Assembly (NCBI GenBank): GCA_002420005.1 | Contig: DIHE01000109.1 | Coordinates: 1 to 46,027 of the forward strand | Length of the DNA stretch: 46,027 bases | Origin: Holophagales bacterium UBA5704 | GTDB taxonomy: Bacteria; Acidobacteriota; Thermoanaerobaculia; Multivoradales; UBA5704 | Direction: 5' to 3' | Position numbers and translations under genes: made by a program | Notes under the pieces: model-generated | Seen by the model: the letters and a program-made list of their open reading frames with translations, nothing else | Databases searched by the model: none | Told to the model about the DNA's origin: nothing | In this document: piece by piece, positions 18,401 to 24,663 of the stretch | Layout: each line of letters starts with the position of its first letter | Position numbering within the stretch: position 1 is the first letter of the stretch

Positions 18401-20603
18401 GGCCGACCTGCCGACCGATCTCGAAGGGTACCGCGCCGCGCTCGAAGCGGCGTTGCGCACGGCCGGTGCGGTGCACAACGAGGGCTTGCCGGCGGGCGGC
18501 AGGGAGACCGCGTTCTCCCTCGCCCGCGTCCGCCGGTTCGGCGACCGCCTCCTGGTGCAGCCCGGCACCCGCACCGGGCTGCCGGTCGTCCTGACCGACG
18601 GTGCGCCCGCGGCTCTGGTGGCGCCGCTCACCGCCGGCCTGGCGCTCGACGGCCTGCTGTCCGGGGACCTTACGGCCTTCACCGGCGTCAGCGCCACCCG
18701 TCCGCGGGTCGGCGTCGCGCTCGGCACCGAGGGGACGCACGCCGTCGAGCTGGAAGGCCCTCCGGCCGATCTGGACGAGCTGGCCCTCTTCTTCGAGCGG
18801 GCGGTGCGGGCGGCCCACACGACCGACACCTACCGCTTCGCCCGCGTCCAGGCCTCCAGGGGGCGGCTGCTCCTCACGCCCGGCGTCCCCAGCGACGCCG
18901 TTCTCTTCACCGCGGCCGACGGGCGCGACGGCGACCTCGCCTGGCTCCGCCTCGACGTGCCCTCGGTGGTCAACGGCGGAGCGCTTCTCACCGGGCCCGT
19001 CCAGCCACGGTCGGCGGCGGCGCCGCGCCTGCTCGTCCGCCTGGGGACCCAGGGTCCGCGGGTGGTCCAGCTGGCGCGGTATCCGACCGATCTGGCGGAC
19101 GCCGCGGTCGCCCTGCAAAGCGCCCTGCGCACGTTCACCGCAGACTCGAATTTCGCCGCCGCCACCGTTACCGTGCGCGGCGACCGCCTCCACGTCGCCG
19201 CTTCGGGGCTCGCCGCGAGCGCTCTGTCCTTCGCACCCGTGTATCCGACCGATCCGTCGGATCCGGCCGATCCGTCCTCCGTCTTCCGTTTCCGCCTCGA
19301 TGCGGCGAGCACGGAGCCGGCGGACGGCCTGCTCTCCGGCGAGGTGGTCACCGTCCCGGCCCTCGCCGGCCGCCTGGTGGTGAACGTGCAGATCGGCGAC
19401 GAGGGACCGCATGCGGCCGAGCTGCCGTTCGTCCCGTTCACCCCCGAGGAGGCGCGCGAGAGCCTGGAGCAGGCGGTGCGGGCGGCCCATGACAGCCCGG
19501 CGTTCACCCTCGCCCGCGTGGTCCTGGGCGCGGACCAGCCGGGCACCGCCACGCCCGGGCGCCGCCTCGTCCTCCTGCCCGGGCGCTCCGGCCGGGTGAC
19601 CGTCACCTCTCCGGCCCCCGTCGTCACGCCGGACGCCGCGACGGGCCTGCGCCTCACCCTCGGCACGGGAGCGCGGCAGGTGGACGGCCTGGTCTCCGGG
19701 CTTCTGCCGCCGCTGCTGACCTTCCAGGCGCCGGCGCCCGCGGTGGGCGTCACCCTGCGCTCCGGAGCGACGACGCTGCGCTTCGACGCCTCCCTCGTGG
19801 CCTCCGGTCCTTCGCTCGCCGCGGTGGGCGCCGCCGTGCAGGCCGGCCTGCAGGGGACGAGCGCCGCGGCCCCGGCCGCCCGCCGCCTGGCCCTGGTCGT
19901 GCTCCTCGGGCCGGATGCGGACAGCCCGGAGCGGCTCGTCGTCCTCCCCGGCGACCAGGACTACGGCATCGTCCTCACCACTGCGGCCACCGATGCGACG
20001 ACGGTGGGCGAGCTGCGCCTGGAGACCGGCAGCGCGCTCGGCACCGCCTTCTCGGCCGAGGAGACCGGCCCGGCGATGACTCTGGTGCGCTCCACCGTGC
20101 TCGGGCGCCTCGTCCTGGGCGAGCTGCCGCTCGCCTCCGAGACCCTGTTCACCGAGCCGGTGCGGGTGGAGCGGCGGCACGTCGGGGCGGTGCGCTACAG
20201 CTACCTGCCCGCCGGCTCCGAAACCCCACGCCGTTTCCGCTGCCAGCCGGATCTCGCGGTGGCCCGGGCGGTGGCGGAGGCCTTGGAGACCCTGGCGCGC
20301 GAGCGCGGCCTCGCCTCGGTCGCCGATCTTCCGGCCGCCGACACTGCGCGGGTCGAGGCGCTCCAGATCGCCCGCGTCCAGGCGGCGCTGGTGCCGCGCC
20401 ACACCTCCACCTCGTGGGGCGACCCGGGGTATGGCCAGCTGCGCCGCGACACCGCGCAGGAGATCCTGACCGGCGCCGAGGACGGCTCCGAGATCGGCGT
20501 CTTCCAGCACCTGCACGAGCCGGAGCAGCGCCGCCGGCTGGCCCTGCTGATCGAGGAAACCCTGCGCTTCGGCCTTGATGCCGGCCTCTTCTTCCAGACC
20601 TGA
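12402..20603 (+). CDS. Giant gpI-type tail protein with about 18 internal repeats (2733 aa)
   Basis: The start is coupled (ATGA) to the second J-like gene. Residues 1-190 resemble phage tail protein I: LYHRLPEIYRRRDREQG, LLSLVESQLETVEDDIAGLYENW, CAAWAVPYLGDLLGV and RDRKGTAAVLERVARDV. Residues about 190-520 are beta-rich and probably include a beta-helix (VNGLLVDGGLDLVLGAGQALAV). From about 525 to 2547 come roughly 18 degenerate repeats of 100-120 residues, each beginning near GLLSG and containing a helix ending LQxALRAA, then a strand like GDRLLVLPG. The C-terminal 180 residues end with TSTSWGDPGYGQL and GAEDGSEIGVFQHLHEPEQ, which I recognise as the usual end of this family. Ordinary relatives lack so long an insert. 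It probably forms the outer baseplate or a fibre-like surface structure. Confidence 0.8.
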   Translation: MTWSRGERLYHRLPEIYRRRDREQGEPLRTLLSLVESQLETVEDDIAGLYENWFIETCAAWAVPYLGDLLGVRVLGEPPLAGAHPRAQVAQALTWRDRKGTAAVLERVARDVIGWPARAVEMFEHLAVAQDTGHVRAGQGGTFDVRRGAEALAAAESPFAPASIYRTIDVRRIGSLRGRFNLPNVALHLWRLRAFPVSASPAAAAPEAPGTGFRFDPLGRDLPLFNRLAPSTGTVRQAAETDLPVPLLRTALDRDLQQPESGFYGAGKALRITRGGVEVPASLVVARDLGGWTASIPAGGVAVDPERGRLLFAAAPAGPVRVDFAYGFAAAMGGGPYDRRPTLTDPAGVQLIQVARAGGTGTVTSLAAAVAAWTAGNAVIRILDNDLYEEDFQITVPRGVRLALEAADGARPVLRPPGRPRIIGSAGAGAAGVFAVNGLLVDGGLDLVLGAGQALAVEIAHTTLAPRLGRASLAFSGAGATGLSVRITSSIVGALQLPVEIACLELTDSLLDAATGSGGASPTAALVSGALPPDAQWPIDLGVRLEVLATLGGTAPVTVRLRKAPADLEEARAILQEALRGASSDARFTQATVLRVGRQLLVRSGLPGETVVLAATPGDAVTAVALQLTTPPGIASRGLLSGPLEPFPAEQLPQIAATLGDDGPRTLSLAGWNDAAGAAQSLEDALRAATTAPAFADAQVDVLPGATPAQDRLLVRPGAAGATVALAGLPFDPDTPAALGLGAGAVVPEGTYVEGVFSGLHEPFVAFPGSALAVSFGGAARTVPFAGASATLSEAAATLRSNLRAAAPADPAFATADVLTADNRLLVLPGGAPLAAPPSIAGTPGDAETVRELALAAPAAENVYGLLSNGAVSTLPAFTPPRLRVSVGGGAAQTVTLGRVPQSAGEAGEVLQTALVAAGVSAAAVLTLADVVKLPDGSEDKVERLLVRAGGAGLVFSNAPGDTTATEMKLTVPPGRNLQGLLSGAIGAFPAFKSPSLEVTFGRGGAARSHEIELAGYPRDLATLQTLLEDALQAAIVPPDTDPSFETARVYVLPDGAVAGRGRLLILPGAAGGETVGFKKTATDPNTVTDIALTPTLAQVARPLLSGALTPFPPELLGAVRVTVGTLGPRALSLGGLPGTLDRAVAMLQSGLRVYPEAEYQGAEVVRFGDRLLVLSGVLGRQVVIENVAGSSLASNLRLVTPAARRIQGRLSGDLTAFPVLPRARLQVRLGAANPFQTVELVDLPTTVGEAATELQTRLRLATGGGVAFTGSSVLLHGNRLLLLPGAAVDAVTVAASAVAGEGATAGDLLLLPAQAQPALASGSLAAFTPLQGAEVQATFGATTTTAPLSGLPADLAAARTALEAALTGAGFTGTRVTTTLDQRLLVLSTSPAASPSFAVSAGDPYTAADLALTTAAGGAVYDVLESASLAPFPTFTAPVQVEVHFGALVATADLGTVPTSLADARTKLEAAIRAALPAQAAFANARVLVLGTRLLVLPGVAGTTVSFQLEAGSTAATDLGLTTAAGAAGLKGLLSGSLATYPSPLRITPALVFRLDGTPFATSNLGAVPATLTEARSRLETAFQAVAPGGTVEIVGGRLLLRVGTRVVTAEDAAGRPATATALKLTAAAGGLQALLSGDLTAFGGLSVQPRLQVEIAGVSGTGRFARVPLDLAAAQTGLQGAVRGAGGTPTFSNAVAELLDNRLLVTAGQAADTIRFLDTTPGPAMATALALTDALSFGGRTLDGLLSGTGIVLPDLSLTATFGGSTVPVTLDQVSSDLALLAPALQAALRAAAPAVPTFAQAGVFPLGDRLLVLPGQPRDTVLFTAPPGANPDLVALLKLGSGVATTAEGLLSGALDEPLRLRIAPAFQVTFGSSGPAVTALAAAPRNLGEAATLLQAALRTAVPTAVPGPVPPTFANAVVEALGDRLLVTPGTPSDPVLFEDLPLGGSAPIAALALGAGVATPATGVLSADLNPFPRLVAGPRFSARFGALTLTAYLADLPTDLEGYRAALEAALRTAGAVHNEGLPAGGRETAFSLARVRRFGDRLLVQPGTRTGLPVVLTDGAPAALVAPLTAGLALDGLLSGDLTAFTGVSATRPRVGVALGTEGTHAVELEGPPADLDELALFFERAVRAAHTTDTYRFARVQASRGRLLLTPGVPSDAVLFTAADGRDGDLAWLRLDVPSVVNGGALLTGPVQPRSAAAPRLLVRLGTQGPRVVQLARYPTDLADAAVALQSALRTFTADSNFAAATVTVRGDRLHVAASGLAASALSFAPVYPTDPSDPADPSSVFRFRLDAASTEPADGLLSGEVVTVPALAGRLVVNVQIGDEGPHAAELPFVPFTPEEARESLEQAVRAAHDSPAFTLARVVLGADQPGTATPGRRLVLLPGRSGRVTVTSPAPVVTPDAATGLRLTLGTGARQVDGLVSGLLPPLLTFQAPAPAVGVTLRSGATTLRFDASLVASGPSLAAVGAAVQAGLQGTSAAAPAARRLALVVLLGPDADSPERLVVLPGDQDYGIVLTTAATDATTVGELRLETGSALGTAFSAEETGPAMTLVRSTVLGRLVLGELPLASETLFTEPVRVERRHVGAVRYSYLPAGSETPRRFRCQPDLAVARAVAEALETLARERGLASVADLPAADTARVEALQIARVQAALVPRHTSTSWGDPGYGQLRRDTAQEILTGAEDGSEIGVFQHLHEPEQRRRLALLIEETLRFGLDAGLFFQT
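13974..20043 (+). repeat. Coding repeats: about 18 units of 100-120 codons inside the gpI-type gene
   Basis: The units were found by eye from recurring anchors: a start of LLSG (variants LVSG, VFSG, RLSG, LLTG), a strand pair, an amphipathic helix (for example LEEARAILQEALRGA, VGEAATELQTRLRLA, LADAAVALQSALRTF), a phrase like FANARVLVLGTRLLVLPG, then a strand pair ending in a hydrophobic, often ALGL/DLGL-like, segment. Units differ strongly in residues but keep order and length, so they are old duplications rather than a recent expansion. The eighth and ninth units have degenerate openings (ASGSL and DVLESASL). At the DNA level there is no long exact tandem repeat, so the array should be stable and assembly collapse is unlikely. 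Confidence 0.8.
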
Positions 20604-20622
20604 CCTCCAGCGAGGATTGACC

Positions 20623-22821
20623 ATGAAAGGCGATTTCTCCCGCTTCACCTTCGACCGCCGCAAGCACTACACCGGCGTGCGCCTGCAACAAGGCCGGGTG
20701 CAGCTCGACGCGGACTGGAACGAGCAGCTCGACATCGCCGGCCACCTGCGCCAAATACTGGCGCGGGACCTGATCGGCGCCGCGGGCGCGCCCACCCGCG
20801 GCGGCGGCTTCGAGATCACGGTGGACGGCAATCAGGAACGGCTGCTGATCAGCCCCGGCCGCTACTGGGTCGACGGCCTGCTCTGCGAGAACGACGCGAC
20901 GGCCCCGCTGCCGGTCAACGCGCAGCCGGATTTTCCAGGTGCCGGCGTCCCCACCCGTCCGAACGCCACCTGGCCGGCCGGTTGGTACATGGCGTACCTC
21001 GACGTCTGGGAGCGCCAGATCACCGCGCTCGAAGACCCGGACCTCCTGGAGCTCGCCCTCGGCGGGCCGGACACCGCGACGCGCACCCGCACCGTCTGGC
21101 AGGTGCGCCTGATCCGGGTCGCCGACGAATCGGCGGTGCTCGCCAACTGCGGCGACGTCGCCTTTCCACCCGCGGCCTTGACTCCGGCGCGGCTCACCCT
21201 CGCCGCGCGCACCCTGCGTCCGCCGGAGGAGAACCAGCTCTACCGCGTCGAGGTCCACACCCCCGGCGGGCTGGGCACGGCCACCTTCAAATGGTCGCGC
21301 GACAACGGCTCCGTCGCGGCGCTCATCCAGGCCCCGGGCTCGGACGCGAGCAATCTCAAGAATCTGGTGATCACCCGCCAGATCCAGCCGGACCAGGGCG
21401 GCGGCTTCGCCGCCGACCAGTGGATCGAGGTGACCGACGACGTGCAGCTCCTGCAGGGCATCCCCGGCGTCCTCGCCCAGCTCGCCACGGTGAGCGGCCA
21501 GGGGCTCACCGTCGTCGCCTGGCCGGGCGGCAGCCCGCCGTCGCTCACCGGCACCCCGATCATCCGGCGCTGGGATTCGAGCACCGCGGGGGGCGATCCG
21601 GTGGTGCGGCCGGCGGCGAACGACGGCTTCCTCGCCCTGGAGGAAGGCCTGGAGATCCGCTTCGGCGGCGTCTCGGGGGCGACCCTGCGCACCGGAGACT
21701 ACTGGACGATCCCGGTGCGCGCCGCGGCCGGCGCCCTGTGGCCGCAGTCCGCGGGAGCCCCGGCGGAGAAGGCGCCGGACGGCATCGAGCACCACTATGC
21801 GCCGCTCGCCCTGCTCTCGTTCACCGCCGCCGGCTGGCGTCTGAGCACCGGCAGCTCGTGCCGCAAGACCTTCGAGCCGAGCATCAGCGGCATCGGCCAG
21901 GAGAAGCTCAACCGGCGCGACGACGACACGATGTCGGCGAGCCTCACCATCACCGGCAATCTGGCGGTACACCGCGAGGTCACCGTGGGCCGCGTCGGCC
22001 AGCCGGGGGGCAAGCTCAGCCTGCTCGACGCCCCCCTGATGCCCGCGGTGGGCAATGACGCGGCGCGCGGCATTCAGTTCCCGGCGCTTTCGACCCGCTC
22101 CGGCGATCACACCGGATTCGTCCGCTACTTCGGCGATCCGATCACTCCGACCTCCTCCCAGGTCTCTTCGCCGCGCCTGCTGCTCGGCGTGCAGGGGCAG
22201 CTCGCCGCGATTGTGCTGCGCACCGATGTCACCGATGCGCTCACCGTGGCGAGCGGCAACGTCGGCATCGGCGTCGCCCGCGGGCTCCAGAAGCTGCACG
22301 TCGAAGGAGGCGCCCTGTTCCGTTCCGGAACCGGCACGGTCGGTGTGGTCATCGAATCCTCCCTGACCCTCAAGGACGGCTCGCAGGGCGCCGGCCGCTA
22401 TCTCGTGTCGGACGTCAACGGCCGGGCCACCTGGAGAGAGACCCCGCTCAACGTCGGAGCGCCGGTCTTCCTCCCCCAGAAGCTCTTCGTCGGCAACGGC
22501 GGCGGCCCGACCGGCTGGATCCGCTACGCCCTGCCGGGAGACAAAGTGCCCGCGGGGGTCCGCGCCGTGATCCTGGAGGCGGAGGTGATCAAGAACAGCC
22601 CCGACTCCGGCGCGATCGATGCGCAGATCCTGATCCGCCGCGGCCCCGACGATCCGGCGCTCGTCCTCACCCGCGCCCGGGCGGCCGGCGACGGCGACGA
22701 CAACGCCTGGGGCAACCAGGGCCTGTTCCCGGTCAAGGGCGACAACTCCTTCGAGTTCATCATCACCGGCTCCGGTTTCAACGGCGGCTGGGTGATGTAC
22801 GCCGTCGGGTACTTCCCATGA
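20623..22821 (+). CDS. DUF6519 fibre-like protein of eCIS locus (732 aa)
   Basis: The ATG at 20623 follows a gcgaggattg leader 19 bases after the giant gene. Residues 1-440 match the DUF6519 pattern known from phage-tail-like loci: MKGDFSRFTFDRRKHYTGV, VQLDADWNEQLDIAGHL, LLISPGRYWVDGLLCEN, YLDVWERQITALEDPDL and FKWSRDNGSV. The C-terminal 300 residues look like a tail fibre or host-recognition part, with SLTITGNLAVHREVTVG, the phage-fibre phrase GNVGIGVARGLQKLHVEGG, and a terminal beta domain that could be a jelly-roll lectin. The likely role is a side fibre or a protein binding the baseplate to a target. DUF6519 itself has no assigned biochemistry that I know of. Confidence 0.8.
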   Translation: MKGDFSRFTFDRRKHYTGVRLQQGRVQLDADWNEQLDIAGHLRQILARDLIGAAGAPTRGGGFEITVDGNQERLLISPGRYWVDGLLCENDATAPLPVNAQPDFPGAGVPTRPNATWPAGWYMAYLDVWERQITALEDPDLLELALGGPDTATRTRTVWQVRLIRVADESAVLANCGDVAFPPAALTPARLTLAARTLRPPEENQLYRVEVHTPGGLGTATFKWSRDNGSVAALIQAPGSDASNLKNLVITRQIQPDQGGGFAADQWIEVTDDVQLLQGIPGVLAQLATVSGQGLTVVAWPGGSPPSLTGTPIIRRWDSSTAGGDPVVRPAANDGFLALEEGLEIRFGGVSGATLRTGDYWTIPVRAAAGALWPQSAGAPAEKAPDGIEHHYAPLALLSFTAAGWRLSTGSSCRKTFEPSISGIGQEKLNRRDDDTMSASLTITGNLAVHREVTVGRVGQPGGKLSLLDAPLMPAVGNDAARGIQFPALSTRSGDHTGFVRYFGDPITPTSSQVSSPRLLLGVQGQLAAIVLRTDVTDALTVASGNVGIGVARGLQKLHVEGGALFRSGTGTVGVVIESSLTLKDGSQGAGRYLVSDVNGRATWRETPLNVGAPVFLPQKLFVGNGGGPTGWIRYALPGDKVPAGVRAVILEAEVIKNSPDSGAIDAQILIRRGPDDPALVLTRARAAGDGDDNAWGNQGLFPVKGDNSFEFIITGSGFNGGWVMYAVGYFP

Positions 22822-23030
22822 AGGAGAGGATCGAGACCCGCCTCGCCGAGCTGCGGGAGGAATTCGCCACCGGCCAGAGGATGCTGGCCGACCTCGACGA
22901 GAAGCGCGAGAAGCTCCGGGAATCGATGCTGCGCATCGCCGGGGCGATCCAGGTGCTGGAGGAGATGACGGGGGAGGGTGGGGAAGCCGAAGAGGAGGCG
23001 AGCCCTGTTCACACGAGCGATCAGCCATAA
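22818..23030 (+). CDS. Small coiled-coil protein (70 aa)
   Basis: The ATG overlaps the DUF6519 stop (ATGA). The product is charged and almost wholly helical, with heptad-like spacing in IETRLAELREEFATGQRMLADLDEKREKLRESMLRIAGAIQVLEEM, followed by an acidic tail. Small coiled-coil proteins at the end of eCIS structural operons are common, but their job is not known. A trimerising fibre element or cargo chaperone are both plausible. Its 3' end overlaps the start region of the effector gene, so the two are probably translationally linked. Confidence 0.7.
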   Translation: MKERIETRLAELREEFATGQRMLADLDEKREKLRESMLRIAGAIQVLEEMTGEGGEAEEEASPVHTSDQP

Positions 23031-24663
23031 GCCGCAGCCGGCCACTCCGGCCTCCGGAGCGAGCTACGCGGTGCGCCGGTTCGTCCAGCCCAAGCTGACC
23101 CTCGGCCCGGTGGACGATCCGTTCGAGCGCGAGGCGGACCAGGTGGCGGAGCGGGTGGTTCGGCGCGCTCCGGGCCCGCTCGGGCTCTCGCGGATCGGGT
23201 CGGGCTCCATCCAGCGCTGCGACGAGGTGGATGACGACTGCGACGCCTGTATGGGCATGGGTGGGGAGAAGCGGAAGGCCGAAGAAGATCCCAACCAGGA
23301 CCTAGAGGTGGAGGTGGGCGACGACGAGGCGGAACAGAACCACAACAAACGCATCAAGGTCAACCTCAAGGCCTTACCCACTGCCTCCGCGCCTGCCACC
23401 GAGTCATCCGCCGCCTCAACGGTCGAGGCGGGCATTGAGCAGGCCCGGGGACGAGGCAGGCCCCTGCCGCCCCCGATTCGCGAGCCGATGGAGCGGGCCT
23501 TCAGGACCGACTTCAACTTGGTTCGGGTCCATTCCGGCCATGCCTCCGACCGTCTCAACCGCTCGTTGTCCGCTCGCGCCTTCACCACCGGCCGGGACAT
23601 TTTCTTCCGCCATGGCGAGTACAGGCCGGACAGCCATGCCGGCCGCCGCCTTCTCGCCCATGAGCTGGCCCACGTGGTGCAACAGGGGGCGGCCGGCAAG
23701 GAGCGCCTGCAGAGGAAATTTGTCGGCCCCCAGCTCCACAATGCAAAGAAGGCGAAGTCTGCGGACAAGGTCTATCCAGGGCACGGGTTCAAAATGCTGC
23801 AGGGTGCCCAGGCTAACACCGGATGCGGTACCGAGAACAGGATCAGGACGGCCGGGGAGAAGCTCAACGCCAAGAAGTCAATCCCCGGTGACCCGATCAA
23901 TTTTACCGACTATCGGAATGGATACAGCATCAAGCCCGGCCTCGTCAAGGACAAGAACAGAAATTGTGCATCAACCCGGATGCATCTCATCAATCATCGC
24001 CTGGAGAACAGCGCGAACACCCAGGGAAACCCGAACAACATCTTCCTGGGCACCAAGAACAGTAACAATCCGACCCATCTGAGCCAGGTGGAGAATCCGG
24101 TCATCGCCGCGCTCGGTCACGCCAGCCAAAAGAATGGCTTGTATGAGACGGCGATGAAGGCAGCCAAAACTACAAAAGACTCGGCATCCGGTAAAAAGGC
24201 ACTTTTCTGGGATCAGGCTGATGAGCCGGATGATGATGCCGTCGACAATTACCAGAATGTCTATCTCATTGAGGGCAAGCTGGATAAAGGATTCAGGGCG
24301 GCAAAAAAGAAGGGCGACCAGGAAGGTTTCGGCTTGATCACGGAAGGCTACGTTCCCGCCCCAGGGTATAGACATCTGTGGCTGGAATACACGGTGAGGG
24401 CAAACTATGCAAACCGCCCCCCCCACATCGGCGACAACATCGACCGTGAGAAGAAGGCGAATACAGACAAGAAGGGTCAAGTGATCAGCAAGGCCCTGGC
24501 CAAGAAGATCAAAACTTTTGACGGTCATTGGGCCGACAACGCATTTCCTCCCGACTTCACATGCAATGCGACCTATTACACGGCGACCTACAGGGCGTGG
24601 GGGAAGGACGAGAGCTACCGGGTGGAAAGCGAAAAGGCCTTGACGATCAAGGCAGACCTATGA
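22978..24663 (+). CDS. eCIS effector: DUF4157 protein with candidate toxin C-terminus
   Basis: Given from GTG 22978 (561 aa); a CTG start at 23005 is better supported by its ribosome-binding site and by the truncated paralogue. The leader holds ASYAVRRFVQPKL and DPFEREADQVAERVV, typical of eCIS cargo. The DUF4157 domain lies at about 158-236 and ends in the metalloprotease-like motif HELAHVVQQG (H228, E229, H232). A Lys/Asn-rich C-terminus of about 320 residues follows. Its most motif-like part, near 335-380, is MHLINHRLENSANTQGNPN, then FLGTKNSNNPTHLSQVENPV. The 'HLxN...NNI...GT..N..H..VE' pattern recalls nuclease-type polymorphic toxins, but I cannot confirm the fold. Composition falls to about 48% GC in this half (29/60 at 24121-24180), so the C-terminus was probably acquired separately. 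DUF4157 proteins are known eCIS-associated cargo. Confidence 0.8.
   Translation: MGKPKRRRALFTRAISHKPQPATPASGASYAVRRFVQPKLTLGPVDDPFEREADQVAERVVRRAPGPLGLSRIGSGSIQRCDEVDDDCDACMGMGGEKRKAEEDPNQDLEVEVGDDEAEQNHNKRIKVNLKALPTASAPATESSAASTVEAGIEQARGRGRPLPPPIREPMERAFRTDFNLVRVHSGHASDRLNRSLSARAFTTGRDIFFRHGEYRPDSHAGRRLLAHELAHVVQQGAAGKERLQRKFVGPQLHNAKKAKSADKVYPGHGFKMLQGAQANTGCGTENRIRTAGEKLNAKKSIPGDPINFTDYRNGYSIKPGLVKDKNRNCASTRMHLINHRLENSANTQGNPNNIFLGTKNSNNPTHLSQVENPVIAALGHASQKNGLYETAMKAAKTTKDSASGKKALFWDQADEPDDDAVDNYQNVYLIEGKLDKGFRAAKKKGDQEGFGLITEGYVPAPGYRHLWLEYTVRANYANRPPHIGDNIDREKKANTDKKGQVISKALAKKIKTFDGHWADNAFPPDFTCNATYYTATYRAWGKDESYRVESEKALTIKADL
22993..22998 (+). promoter_or_regulatory. Ribosome-binding site pointing to a CTG start at 23005
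   Basis: AGGAGG at 22993-22998 is six bases ahead of CTG 23005. The GTG at 22978, the only usual start codon upstream in this frame, instead directly abuts its purine run, which is poor spacing. The downstream truncated paralogue starts at an ATG (26221) exactly at the residue that aligns with this CTG codon (MLTKA against LFTRA). Confidence 0.5.

Noticed and set aside
13974..20043. CRISPR or DNA-level tandem array
   Set aside because: Periodicity exists only in the protein; the DNA has no long identical repeats or spacers.
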